Shown here in pieces: positions 1 to 11,038 of a DNA stretch of 64,000 nucleotides. The notes under the pieces are model-generated. The model was not told the origin of the DNA. It worked only from the letters and a program-made list of their open reading frames with translations, and searched no databases. The stretch comes from Massariosphaeria phaeospora (taxonomy: Eukaryota > Ascomycota > Dothideomycetes > Pleosporales), in contig JAADJZ010000005.1 of the NCBI GenBank assembly GCA_011032825.1, forward strand, positions 2,051,001-2,115,000, read 5' to 3'. Positions within the stretch are counted from its first letter, which is position 1. Every line of letters starts with the position of its first letter. Both the position numbers and the translations under genes were made by a program.

Positions 1-1133
1 CTCACTTATTCTTACATCTACCACGAGGCCAAGAAAGACTGTCCAACCTTTCTTCTCGTTCATGGCTTCCCCAGTTCCGCTTACGACTGGCGCAAGCAGA
101 TTGCAGACCTCCGCCAGTCTGGATACGGCGTGCTGGCCCCTGATCTCCTTGGATACGGAGAGACGGATAAGCCAGACGCCGTCGAAGAATACAAGTTCTC
201 GAAAATGACTGCGCATATCTCGAAGATAATCGAGCGCGAGCAGTTGACTCAGGTCATTGGCGTAGGACATGACTGGTAATACCCCGTCAATGACCCTACT
301 CTAAGTCCGGTGCTGATAGCATTGTGTCAGGGGGTCTGTTATGCTGTCTCGGCTGTGGAATTACTATCCTCAGTACTTCTCGTCTCTGGTCTTTCTCGCG
401 GTCCCCTACCAGCCACCAGGCCCCTTTGACTTGGACGCCGTCAATGCAATGACCGAGCAAGCTTTCGGATACCCTGTCTTCGGCTACTGGAAGTTCTTCG
501 ATGAAGCCGATGCCGCAGACGTGCTCGCTCGCCATGTAAGTGTCTCTGTACCTCGAGACTGGTTAATCTCTCCACTAATTATGCCACTCTCATGTAGCAT
601 ACTTCTGCAACATCGATCATCTACCAAAGCGATATGGACTTGTGGAAGACCGAGCTCTGTCCGGTTGGAAAATTCAAAGAGTGGGTGACCGCAGGGAGGA
701 CGATGGCACTGCCGGCATGGCTCACAGCTGAGGAGAGGGATGTGCATGATAAGATACTTTTAGAAGGAGGCTACACGGGACCTCTAAACTGGTATGCCGC
801 CCTCCTTGTCCCCTAGGAACGCTTCTCGCCAGGAAATTCGTATCTAACCTGCATGAAAGGTACAAAGCCGTCATCCGCGGCATACACGGCGACGACGACA
901 GCCAGATCCCCCCGGAAAGATTTGTCGTCTCGGTACCAGCTGTGTTTGTACCCGGCGAGCTTGATGCTATCAGTCGGCCGGAGTTAGCATTGCGGGCCGC
1001 AGAACAAGGACGTCAAGGTGGTTACTTGACAGACGTGGAGGTCAAGATTATGCCGGGGACTGGGCACTGGCTTCCGTTGGAAAAGCCCGACGAGATCAGA
1101 GAGATTCTCGAAGAGATGGTGCGTAAGTTGTAG
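1..1133 (+). CDS. Epoxide-hydrolase-like alpha/beta hydrolase, 5' end cut off by window
   Basis: Exons read as <1-275, 331-535, 598-791 and 860-1133, joined by GT-AG introns of 55, 62 and 68 nt; the start codon lies outside the window. The spliced frame has the HGFP oxyanion-hole motif, a nucleophile elbow GHDWG that is only restored by splicing intron 1, an acidic residue in PGELDAIS and a late His in GTGHWLPLEKP. This order (HGxP, GHDWG, Asp, His) is typical of soluble epoxide hydrolases and related haloalkane-dehalogenase-fold enzymes. The likely reaction is hydrolysis of an epoxide to a diol by an Asp nucleophile, but the substrate cannot be read from sequence. No targeting signal can be judged because the N-terminus is missing. 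The family call is firm; the exact activity is inferred. Confidence 0.85.
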
Positions 1134-1824
1134 CAGGTGATGGCGGGTCAACGTAGAGGTTATGAAGCGTGTGGTGACTAGCCACCTAGCGTACCGGCTC
1201 CGGATCCGCACCAATCATCTGGGAAAGCTTATTGTACCTCATCCGAACCGCTTCGTCTCTTTGTCTCTCTACTCTCTATCATGTTTATAGCACCTCCACC
1301 ATCTCCATCATCTCCACCAACTGCACGTCTTTTATCTCCGGCATCTCCGTCGTCTCCACCATGTCCGGACCAGATTCCTCGTTTACTCGTTTACTCGTTT
1401 ACTCGTTTACTCACAGGAATGAAAAGCTACATCCTCACCGCCTCACTGGTAGCAGTCGACTGTAGTCGAAAGGCTCAGGCTGAACAAGCTTTATCCGCGG
1501 TCGTGTATATCCCCCTGGTTTCCGATGTTGGACGCACGCCGGCGGGTGGGGCCCAGATGGGTGACATGGCCCGACAAGCTTTAAATCAAACTCTATATAT
1601 GCACCCACACCAAGTACATCGCTAGAAGTTCAGATATACACGGGATTAGGTCGCGCCGTGTGCCGTATGTGCAACTCCCGCGTGCGACCGTCTTCCGCGC
1701 GAGACAATTGGATATTTATTTAGTGACGACTCGCCCCACGGGGCGAACATTTAATATCGCGCGACGAAGAACACCCAACTCGCTCTTTCAACACAACTTC
1801 GTGCTCTGCTCAGCTCACTTCACC
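1134..1824. other. Gene-free spacer with a short TTTACTCG-type repeat
   Basis: No convincing reading frame. A run of about four copies of an 8-nt unit (TTTACTCG) lies near 1381-1412. The 3' half is the presumed promoter of the short-chain dehydrogenase that starts at 1825. No clear TATA box was assigned. Confidence 0.5.
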
Positions 1825-3175
1825 ATGCCATCCTTCGACCGCAACACCACCGACGCCGAGGTCCTGCAGACGTTTGGAGCTGAAGCCAAGGGCAAAACAT
1901 GTAAGCGATATATATCAAACGTGTCAATCCGCTCCGAGTTTCCTCGTTAACGATTTCGCAGTTCTCATCACCGGCCCTAGCAAAGGCGGTATCGGCGCCC
2001 AAGTCGCCTTCGCACTCGCCTCCTCTGCATCCCCATCTCTACTCATCCTCGCCGGCCGCTCCGCCCCAAAAATCACGCCCGTCATCGACGCGATCAAAGC
2101 CAGCAATGCCGCCGTGCGGGTCGAGCACGTGCAGCTCGACCTCAGCAGCCACGCCTCGGTGCGCAGCGCCGTCGCGGCCGTTAAGAAACTCACTACTAAG
2201 ATTGACGTGCTTGTCAATAACGCGGGCGTTATGGCGCCGCGCACGTTCGCGCTGTCGAGCGATGGCGTCGAAAGCCAGTTTGCGGTTAACTACCTGGGTC
2301 ACTTCCTGCTGACTAATCTGCTGATTGGCGAAGGCGTTGTTGGGGCAGGGGGCGTGGTGCTGAATGTAGGGAGTTTGGGGTATCAGTTGGGGGATATTGC
2401 GTTCGATGATGTCAACTTCCAGGTACGTTAGTCCGTCCTCGGGAACCACTGACCGAATTTGCACATATATTCGTGTGCCCTACTGACCCCATCTCTTTGA
2501 ATATAGAATGGCGAGAACTACAACGGCTGGAAAGCCTACGGGCAAGCCAAATCCGCACAGCTGCTCGGCACGCGGGGCCTTGCCAATCGGCTGAAGGGCA
2601 AGAACATCACAGTCTTGATTGCGCACCCTGGCGGTATGTAATCTAGTCTAGTCCAGTCAGCAAGACGGTGGGAGATACATGAGTGAGAGATGTGATGTGG
2701 TGCTGATGCAGACCCGCAGTGACGCTCGAAAGCCAACTCCTCGCCAACTCCGCCATCGACGAAGCGTACTTCAGCGAAGCCTACGCCCTGGCCATCGCGC
2801 GCAACAACGGTACACCGCTCCCTCGCATACCCATACCCACCTCTCTAAGCTAACTTATCCTCCCACCAACCAGGCCACTCCCTCCCCCCTCAACGCACCG
2901 TCTCCCTCGCGCAAGCCGCCGGCGTGCTTCTCAACGCCGCCCTCAACCCAGACTTCCGGTGTAAAGTCACCTACCTACCTACGTACCTACCTATCGACCG
3001 GCCCACTGTATCAGCATGCTTTGCTAATGCGTGTACGATGATAGACAAACCAGCGGTTTTTATTGTAGAGAACGAGGTTTATGAGGGGACGAAAGGGTAT
3101 GCAAATAACGATGGTGATGCGGAGAGGCTGTGGGCGCTGAGCGAGGAGCTTACGGGTGAAACGTTTAGGTTTTAA
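1825..3175 (+). CDS. Short-chain dehydrogenase/reductase (SDR)
   Basis: Six exons fit: 1825-1900, 1962-2422, 2507-2633, 2720-2809, 2874-2960 and 3045-3175, giving about 323 residues. Visible SDR landmarks are a dinucleotide-binding loop TGPSKGGIG, the NNAG motif, an active-site serine region (NVGSLG), the catalytic YGQAK (YxxxK) and a HPG turn after it. The protein resembles fungal retinol-dehydrogenase/WWOX-like SDRs that act on ketones or alcohols with NAD(P)H; the substrate is unknown. The ATG at 1825 sits in a CACC context and gives a short lead before the Rossmann fold. The last intron is placed at the GTAAAG donor at 2961, because the neighbouring GT two bases earlier would shift the frame. 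The C-terminal exons are the least certain part. Confidence 0.85.
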
Positions 3176-3258
3176 AGGGAAATGGCATGTGCGATTCTTT
3201 GGGACTGTGTGGGAAAGTGTTGTGAAAACGCATCGTGTGTGTCCGCGATCCATTCTTT

Positions 3259-4611
3259 TCAATCCATCTCCAACCCCTCCAGCAGCTGCTCCAACGCCAT
3301 ATTCTCCTCCCTTCTCCTCCCGGGATACTTCAACCTCTCCAGCCCCGCCTTGCCCTCCCGCTCCTCCGCATCCAGCACCCAACAACAATCCGGGTCAACC
3401 TCTTCTTCCAGTTTCCTGACCTCGTCCTCGCTCCACTCTTTCACACCATTGTACCGCATCCCCTCAACAATCCAATGCGTCGGCAGCGTGCCGCAGTCGA
3501 AAAGGCAATAGCGCCCGACCTCCAGTCGAGCCGGTAGGTCGTAGCGTCGCTGAAACGCCTGGTCGCTATCGCCGTCCGAATTATACGCATCCCACGGCCC
3601 GTGCGCCATGCCAAACCTCTTGAGCTGCGTGAGGCGCGCGGCGAACACGGGGAAGATGGCGAGCCACCGGAGGGTAGGGTATATAGCGCCATCTGCGTAT
3701 CCGTCCTGCATGATTTCCAACTCCCCGTCCTCCCACGCCAACGAGGCGTGTTGGTGCGTCTCAAAGCTCAGCGCATGCGCGATCGGGCAGTCGTCGAGGT
3801 ACAGTTCCTCGAGCGTGTCGGCGTGCGCAAGAATCCAGTCGATTTGCCATTGGTGCGCGATGCTCCAGTTTCCTAGGGCCAGCGACTGCAGGTGCGGAAA
3901 ACGCAGCCCGCGGCAGTCCCAGCGCGGGAAGACGCCCCAGTAGTCGCTGGCGTAGAGAGACAGGTGCGTGAGTTGGTGCTGCAGCGGGGAGAGCCAGTGC
4001 TCGTTTAGCTGGCGGTTGAAGAAGACGTGTTTTTCGGGGATGTCGATGTCGCGGTCTGGTCCGTGTTCGCTGTACTCGACGGCGATTTTGAGGTGCAGGC
4101 TCTTCAGCTTGGCGCGGACGTTTTTGAACGCGGGTTGCTCGTACACGCCTGGGGAGCAGTCTTGCAGGTTTTCGATACTCAGAGTGGATACGTTGAGGGC
4201 GGTGTTGTCGAGGGCTGTGAAAAGATTCTTGAGAACGGTCGTGCGGAGTTCGGTGCTTTCTGTTCCGTAGTCGTTGTAGTGGTATGCTGTGGTTGGGTTG
4301 GAGACGCGTTGGGTGAATGTGAGAGAGACTTCGCGGAGGTTGGAGAGGGAAGAAAGTTGTGGTATGCAGGAGTGCCATGGGTCCATTGAGTATTCTTTTT
4401 CGTCGGCGTAGGAGACTTCATTTTCGATGTCGTCGATGAAGGTGCGGAGGCTGAGCTGGGATAGTCAGTCAGGGTTGGACTGAGCATTGGGCAGGACACG
4501 TGCCTTTTGGACGGCCTCCCTGCGCGTTGCGTTTTCAAAAAGCGCCTTGAAGTTTGCAACACTGTCTTCCGCCGGCGTGAGAAAAACGCTGCTGGAAGAG
4601 GATGCCGACAT
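3259..4611 (-). CDS. Leucine-rich-repeat-like (F-box family style) protein
   Basis: The main exon is 4455-3259; a short first exon 4611-4504 supplies MSASSSSSVFL. Joined, they give about 434 residues. Only a GC-AG intron (4503-4456, 48 nt, exon ending AAG, branch-like CTGAC) keeps the frame and uses the good CAG acceptor; a GT donor five bases further on would leave a 42-nt intron. The middle of the protein has repeated hydrophobic segments such as LKSLHLKI, LTHLSLYA, LQSLALGN and LEELYLDD, spaced like irregular leucine-rich repeats. This layout is common in the large fungal set of F-box/LRR proteins, but no clear F-box is visible at the N-terminus. A role as a substrate adaptor is only a guess. 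Confidence 0.7.
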
Positions 4612-5406
4612 GACTGCGAATGGCCGACACTGTATGCGGGTGAACTTCAGGGGTGCAGACAATAGGCGTGCGAAAGAACGACGTCGAATCTCGTACTTGA
4701 CAATTAGACACGAAAAGCTCATAACAAAGATTCAAAGGCTATTATATCTAGAAAATCTAAAGAGAATACGTTGTTAAGTATGCCGTAGGGAAGGTGCTGA
4801 GTGTTGAAGAGTTTGGAGTGCACTGTAGGTGCATATTGAGTTAGTGTAGCGCCACATGTTTCGCGCCCCGGGTAAATGGCACCTCACGTGATTCTACATC
4901 GATTATGGGTTGTGAGGCCTTATATCTGTCTAGCTTTCTAGCCTCGCGTTCTTTCTAATATCTAGACCTGCTAAACGTTAGCGGAGATAGTTTACCTCTG
5001 TGTGGTGGAACATCGTCAAGAAGTGCTTCCGCCATCACCACCACCGCCTCCTAACACCAGAGCACATTTCCAGTTTCCTTCTCCCGCGCCCCCTCTCTTG
5101 AACCGAGCCAGCCTCTCCCCACCAAACGCAAACTATCTGTAAACAATCTCCAAGTGTAGAGACGGTAGCGACTACAAAGTTCAAACATCGTAGCACGCAC
5201 ACAAGCAACAAGCAGCTTTTTTCAGCGTCGAATGAAAGATAGCATTCACGACGACCCGGAATCCCTAGAATATATACTGTATATACAAGAAGAGAAAAAA
5301 TCGTCAAGCCCTAGGCCGACCTGCGCAAGCGCAAACACACACTCATCGATCCATCCGTTCACACACACCCCCTAACCAACCCAATCTGTCTCTCAGTCGG
5401 ACAAGC
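4612..5406. other. Gene-free spacer
   Basis: Holds the presumed promoter of the LRR-like gene (left part) and the 3' flank of the xylanase gene (right part). The stretch 4730-4990 is more AT-rich than the surrounding genes. No supported gene. Confidence 0.5.
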
Positions 5407-6159
<753 letters not shown>

Positions 6160-6184
6160 TCATTTGCAAGAGGCAGAAGTCCTC

Positions 6185-6192
6185 CTCTTATA
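6185..6192 (-). promoter_or_regulatory. TATA box of the GH11 xylanase gene
   Basis: TATAAGAG on the minus strand, about 70 nt upstream of the start codon at 6117. It is a plausible core promoter for a strongly inducible secreted enzyme. Confidence 0.6.
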
Positions 6193-6223
6193 CTGTCTTT
6201 GGAGACGTACCATGAATCTCGGG

Positions 6224-6419
6224 CCCCGCTTTGGAGTGATTGAGTGTGTGCCAGGGCCCGGGCCGACGGAGCATCTGTGATTGAAGGATCAGCTAGGAGA
6301 TATCGGAAGATTGAGTGGCGTCAAGTTGCCGCATATTGCGGGGTGCATGTGTTTGTGCGTTGCCGTAGTTTATTAATTTGTTTGTCCTGCGTTCCATCCA
6401 TTTCGATACCACCGGCTAA
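6224..6419. promoter_or_regulatory. Candidate CreA and XlnR sites upstream of the xylanase
   Basis: GCGGGG-type sequences at 6224-6229 (as CCCCGC) and 6338-6343 match the SYGGRG consensus of the carbon repressor CreA. GGCTAA at 6414-6419 matches the core of the xylanase activator XlnR/Xyr1. All lie within about 300 nt of the xylanase start, as expected for carbon-repressed, xylan-induced expression. These are short consensus matches; function is inferred. Confidence 0.4.
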
Positions 6420-7366
6420 TCATGTCGAAGTTGACTGCCATCTGTGTAGCCATGGAGGCTTGAATGTTGACGAACGTTGACGAATGCCAAAGTTGCAGTT
6501 TCGTGAAAGCAGATGGAGAGCTCCTTCGTATGAGAAAGTGCCGGGGCAATGAGGTGCAATTGCTCTGTGAGATGCTCACCGACCGCGATTTACCATCGAA
6601 CGACCTGAATAATGGACGCATAATGTCATGTGTTTCGAAACAGGATCCGCATACAAGCGGTGGTTTGATACACCGGCGCGCATGATATCCAGGGCCCTGG
6701 TCGAGATTAGATTGCCGTACCACGTAAGCTGCGCCAAGAGCTGCGCCATCAGCCGAAGCTTCGAGTCAAGAAACCGCGGCACAATTAAAATACATTGCAG
6801 ACTTGGCTGAAATAATATAGCGGACGTTTGATGCGTGGAAAATGGCGTCGAATGAAGCCTTTTGCCCAAGAAACCAAGAATTCAGCCGGGCGTTAAGCAT
6901 TCGTCCAGTGCAGCTGACCGTGCCAGATTGATTGATAAAGCAGGGATCGTGAGATCGTAAACGTCATTGTGGAAGGGACTGGAACATAACGTGCTCACTC
7001 GGGTTCATGGCGCGGGAATTATAGATCTGAGACGGGCATCGCGAGGGTGGCAACGGGAAGACGGGCAGAAAATGGGAGACGGTGACGAAATGAGAAGAAT
7101 GGTCTATTAAGCTTGGGCTAAAATCGACTACAAACCTCCGCAGTTGTATGAAGAAGAGTAGAAGGACTCCCGTCGAATCTCGGGTGCATTTGGGCGCACG
7201 TCTAAAATGTATGGGTATCGCTGGAAAGAGACCTGTCCCTCATCAGTCATGACACGGCCCATGCCTCCAGTGTCTGAGCCAGTCGCGGCTTGGAAGAACC
7301 GTAACCAAACGCCAGGAAGGAACAAATAGAAAATGGCCTAGGTAAAGGCAGCGAAGACGCGACCGT
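6420..7366. other. Gene-free spacer between xylanase promoter and J-domain-like gene
   Basis: No supported gene. One further GGCTAAA (7116-7122) is present, but it is 1 kb from the xylanase start and beside the 3' end of the next gene, so its relevance is doubtful. Confidence 0.45.
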
Positions 7367-8434
7367 CTATCGTGAGGATTTGCGACTTTCGTCCCACATC
7401 CGGTCGATGGTTTGAAAGACGGCGGTTACCGATTTCATGGTCTGCGTGTCGACATGCTGGCCGAAGCGTTGCTGCATCTTGTCGGGATGCCACCGCACTC
7501 GTTCAACCTTGAGCATGGTCGCTGGGTCCTCCTTCCAAGGCGCCGAACTCTGCATGAAGTGCTCGATATTCGTCTCCGAGACATCCCTGCGCTTGCCTGA
7601 TACAACCGGCCACGGGATCATCTCGCTCGCCTTCACGTCAGCGGCTTGCGATGTGTGTTTGTTGGCCTTCAGCTCCTCCCATCTCTGCACGTAGTTTGTC
7701 CACGCAGCTTCCGCCTCGCGCGCCCTCTTCCGTTGTTCGCCCCGCTTCAGGCTCTCGCGCACCTGGCGGCGGATGTCGGCGGCTTCTGCTTCCTGACGAG
7801 CCGTCTCCTCTTCCCATTGCCGGGCTCCTTGCGCTCGCTGCTTACGGGCCCGCTCTTTCGCTTCGCGCTCCTCGAGGATGTGCTCGTGGCTCTTCTCCCA
7901 CATCTTCTTCCTGACGTACTCGGCATACTCTTCTTCGCTCATGCGCTCCAGTTTGCCATCGGGTCCCGCCTTCTGATCCGGGTAGATGTGTATCGGCTGG
8001 CCATAGACGCCTTCCCAGTATGCTGCGCCCTCGTCGTCGGCCAGCGCATCGAAGAGCGACTCGCGGAAGGCCTGGTCGGGGTGGAGAAATGCAGATTCCA
8101 GGTCTGCTCTGAGGGCGTCGTACAGGGATTCGCGGTATCGGTTGTCGGGGTTGTCGTACTCGCCGTTGCCGGAGAAAGACGGGCCGGACACGGGGTCCTC
8201 GGGGGCTGGCGGCGGTCGATGGCTGCGCTTGGAGCGGTGGTGTTTGCGGTGCGAGCTGCTACCGCTTGCTCGGTGGCGCTTGGAGGAGGGTGCTTCGTCT
8301 CTGTCGCTGGGCTCATGGCTGCGGTGGCGTCGCTTCGAGCGTGAGCTTGACGTTGACTTGAACTGGAACTGGGATGCTTTGCTGCTGGCGTAGACGTCTG
8401 CATCGTCATGCGGTGCGCCAGCGTCGGCGTCCAT
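7367..8434 (-). CDS. J-domain-like protein of the NFKBIL1 family
   Basis: Single-exon frame of 355 residues. The first 90 residues are rich in Ser, Arg, His and Lys (SKRRHRSHE, SHRKHHRSKRSH), as in nuclear RNA-linked proteins. Residues about 160-260 are highly charged and likely coiled coil. The C-terminus has VERVRWHPDKMQQRFG, the HPD-bearing J-like core found in fungal proteins annotated as NF-kappa-B inhibitor-like protein 1; human NFKBIL1 is linked to mRNA processing. The ankyrin part of the animal protein is not seen. A co-chaperone role through HPD is possible but unproven. It is divergent from the NSRP1-like gene, with 289 nt between the starts, so the two may share a promoter. Confidence 0.8.
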   Translation of the reverse strand: MDADAGAPHDDADVYASSKASQFQFKSTSSSRSKRRHRSHEPSDRDEAPSSKRHRASGSSSHRKHHRSKRSHRPPPAPEDPVSGPSFSGNGEYDNPDNRYRESLYDALRADLESAFLHPDQAFRESLFDALADDEGAAYWEGVYGQPIHIYPDQKAGPDGKLERMSEEEYAEYVRKKMWEKSHEHILEEREAKERARKQRAQGARQWEEETARQEAEAADIRRQVRESLKRGEQRKRAREAEAAWTNYVQRWEELKANKHTSQAADVKASEMIPWPVVSGKRRDVSETNIEHFMQSSAPWKEDPATMLKVERVRWHPDKMQQRFGQHVDTQTMKSVTAVFQTIDRMWDESRKSSR

Positions 8435-8580
8435 GGTGTGTTGTTGGGTGCAGCTCCAGCCGGCTCGGCATGTGGTGAGGCTCTGAGGCGGGGGCCAGGG
8501 CGCTAGGCAGCCGCCGGAAGGTGCAGCCGAGCCTAGCGCATAAAGCTTTACATTGCAAGCTCGCCTTTTACATTATCCCA

Positions 8581-8610
8581 CCACACCACCACCACCACCA
8601 CCACCACCAT
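8581..8610. repeat. (CAC)n microsatellite in a shared divergent promoter
   Basis: About nine CAC triplets in the 289-nt space between the J-domain-like gene and the NSRP1-like gene, probably within the 5' UTR of the latter. Confidence 0.85.
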
Positions 8611-8723
8611 TCACACCGCACACTCCGCCACCACGATCGAGACTGTAGCCACCAGCCCGAACACCACCCCAAACCCGCAATCCCGACTCCGACCGCCCCC
8701 ACAGTCTCGACGACTCCAGGACG

Positions 8724-9740
8724 ATGGCATTCCGCTTCAGTCTAGACGCCAAGAAGTCGAACCTCACGACCAACCCCCGCAAGCGGAAGGCTCTGCTTGA
8801 CGATGGCAGCGACGAGGAAAAGCCCAACAAGAGGCCTACAAACACACAAGACATCGGCGAACTGAATTTCGAAGACATCACGAGCCCATCCGAGTCCAAC
8901 CCCGTCATTACCACACCTCCCAAATCCAAAGCACGACCAAAGCAAGACGATCCCTCCAGAACGATGAACTCGGCCAGTTTGCAGGAGGCAGAGAAGAGGA
9001 TCAAGGAGGCTCTCGACATCGATTCAGCCATATACGACTACGACGCTGCCTACGACGCCATTCACGCACGAGCTGCTGCGAAAGAGGCGGCCAAGCGCGA
9101 AGAGGCCCTGGAGCGGCGACCCAAGTACATGGACAACCTGCTCATATCGGCCTCGGTGCGCAAGAAGGACCAGCTGCGCGCCCAGGACAAGCTGCTGAAG
9201 CGCGAGCGCGAAGCCGAGGGCGACGCCTTCGCCGACAAGGAGATGTTCGTCACCAGCGCATACAAGGCCCAGCAGGAAGAAGCGCGCAAGGCCGAGGAGG
9301 AGGAGCGCATACGCGAAGCCAAGGAGGGCAGCCGCAAATCCGATGGGCTGCAGGCGTTTCACCGCAAGATGCTGCTGGAGGAGGAGCGGCGGCATCAGGA
9401 GGACATGGAAGCGGCTGCCGAGCTGGCCAAGACGCGGACGCTCCCGGTCGAGCAGCCCAAACTGAAGTCCGATCGGGAGCTTGCCGCTGAGGCGGCGAAA
9501 TCGGAGGGGAAGGCTATAATTCTGAATGAGGAGGGCGAGATCACGGACCGAAGACAGCTGCTGTCCGCCGGTCTGAACCGACCTGCTCCGGCCCCGGTTC
9601 CGGTTCCGCGCCCGGCTCCAAAACCCAAAGCCGATGCGGCTGTGGAAGACAAGGCCGGCAAGAGCATCAAGCCGGAGGACAAGATCAGCAGTGCCAAGGA
9701 GCGCTTCCTGCAGCGCAAGCGCGAGAAGGAGGGCAAGTAG
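8724..9740 (+). CDS. NSRP1-like (nuclear speckle splicing regulatory) protein
   Basis: Uninterrupted 338-residue frame. Residues about 90-210 carry the conserved NSRP1/CCDC55 N-terminal block: ALDIDSAIYDYDAAYD, then RRPKYMDNLLISASVRK, then EGDAFADKEMFVTSAYK. Most of the middle is a long charged helix, probably coiled coil. The first residues hold basic clusters (PRKRKA, NKRP) that could serve as nuclear localisation signals. In animals NSRP1 sits in nuclear speckles and alters splice-site choice; a similar nuclear role is expected here. The start at 8724 is the first ATG after a CT/CA-rich leader and begins a typical MAFRFSL N-terminus. The C-terminal third is Pro/Ala-rich and probably disordered. 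Confidence 0.88.
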   Translation: MAFRFSLDAKKSNLTTNPRKRKALLDDGSDEEKPNKRPTNTQDIGELNFEDITSPSESNPVITTPPKSKARPKQDDPSRTMNSASLQEAEKRIKEALDIDSAIYDYDAAYDAIHARAAAKEAAKREEALERRPKYMDNLLISASVRKKDQLRAQDKLLKREREAEGDAFADKEMFVTSAYKAQQEEARKAEEEERIREAKEGSRKSDGLQAFHRKMLLEEERRHQEDMEAAAELAKTRTLPVEQPKLKSDRELAAEAAKSEGKAIILNEEGEITDRRQLLSAGLNRPAPAPVPVPRPAPKPKADAAVEDKAGKSIKPEDKISSAKERFLQRKREKEGK

Positions 9741-9766
9741 AGTAGCAGTAGTAGATACCCAATGCA

Positions 9767-9772
9767 AATAAA
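9767..9772 (+). terminator. Polyadenylation signal after the NSRP1-like gene
   Basis: AATAAA 27 nt after the stop codon, in an AT-rich context. It is a canonical poly(A) signal candidate. Confidence 0.5.
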
Positions 9773-9779
9773 ATATATG

Positions 9780-10090
9780 GTTCGAATATGGCATCCTCGT
9801 GACAGTGTAGGCGATTCCAGGAATGGGTTGATTGGTCTAGCATTGTGTTGGAAATGTCTTGATGTATCCACCGTAGAGGGTAATGTGCAATATACATGTC
9901 CTGCGGAATACGTACCCGAAAAAGACGAAGCATACAACAACTTGATTCAAACATGCGGGATCCAACCCATCCTCCTGACAGTATAGACAATTTCAGGCAA
10001 TACGTAGTTAGCATAGCATTGTCTTCCACACGCATCACTGTATCCACCATAGCAAGCAATGTGCAACAAACATGTTCTGCAAGATATATA
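9780..10090. repeat. Diverged tandem duplication, period about 176 bp
   Basis: The anchor CATCCTCGTGACAGTGTAG at 9792 recurs as CATCCTCCTGACAGTATAG at 9968. Matching stretches follow in the same order: TGTATCCACC, then TAATGTGCAA/CAATGTGCAA, then ACATGTCCTG/ACATGTTCTG. Many differences are C-to-T or G-to-A transitions. It occupies the space between two convergent genes and contains no gene of its own. Confidence 0.8.
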
Positions 10091-10152
10091 CACTGAAAGA
10101 GCGAAGCAATCTACACATTCTTCTACCAACACCAACACCAACAACAACACTT

Positions 10153-11038
10153 CTACCCGATCGTCCCATACGCGCTCCCGAGCGGGGACAAAGCCGCGCC
10201 ATCGCCCGTGACTAGCGACCCCTTCTGCAGCCAGTGGTACGCATAGCGCTCAATCCAGTCCTGCTGGTCGAGCCACGGCAAGACGTCGTTCAAGAACTTG
10301 ACGTTGTCGCCGCTGGTGGCCGCGAACTCAGTGAGCCACACGGGCCGCTTGCCGCCCGCCTCGTAGACGTCCAGTAGGTGCTTCTTGAACCACGCGACGT
10401 TGTCGCCGGCGTCGTACCAGTGGGTGACGACGAAGTCGATCTTGCAGCCGTCGCACGCGGCGAGGAAGGCCTTGAGGTACGCGCTGCCCATGAGCGTGTT
10501 GACGGGGGACAGCGCGCCGTTGGTGACGGCCGGGGCGCCGATGCGCAGGTCAGAGTGCTTTTCGAGGAGGGACTGCACGTGTTGCTTGTGGGCGGCGGCG
10601 GCCACGGCCGGGTCGGTGATGCAGGAACCACCGGTCGGTATTCTGCACATGTTAGTACGCTGGCCTCGTTCCCAGACTGGGAGGATGGGCTTACCCTTTC
10701 CAGTCGCACTGGTCCGGCTCGTTGAAGCTCATGACCTCGGATGAGCCCGCGGCGACGGCTTTGTCGACGTCGGCGGACCAGCTCTTCGTGTGCATGTCCT
10801 GGTTGCCGTGAAGCAGCGGCACGTACTTGATGCCATCGCCCTTAACCGACGTTGCGCTGCCCCAGTTGTACTTCCAGGAGACCTGTTGCGCGTTGTAGAG
10901 GCTGGTGAAGCCGTCCTTGCCGTTGTCGTTGTAGGCGAGGCCGCGCTTAGTGGGATTGCTGCGCGCGACGGGGGCGGCGTTGACGAGAGAGAGAGTCGAG
11001 AGACCGAGCGCGGAGAGGAGGAGTGTGATTTTGGTCAT
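10153..11038 (-). CDS. Secreted Asl1-like glycoside hydrolase (GH128 type)
   Basis: Exons 11038-10695 and 10642-10153 give about 277 residues. A signal peptide is evident (MTKITLLLSALGLSTLSLVNA), followed by KRGLAYND, the usual start of the Asl1-like catalytic domain. Two acidic motifs fit the catalytic pair of this TIM-barrel family: SFNEPD in exon 1 and WLTEFA in exon 2. Internal landmarks are YVPLLHG, IDFVVTHWYD and RYAYHWLQ. Relatives (S. pombe Asl1, GH128 enzymes) bind or cleave beta-1,3-glucan at the fungal cell wall. Expected role: secreted or wall-bound beta-1,3-glucanase for wall remodelling. The 52-nt intron 10694-10643 is phase 2 and restores the frame cleanly. Confidence 0.92.

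Noticed and set aside
7116..7122. GGCTAAA match to an XlnR site
   Set aside because: It is 1 kb from the xylanase start and adjacent to another gene's 3' end; a 7-mer of this kind is expected by chance.
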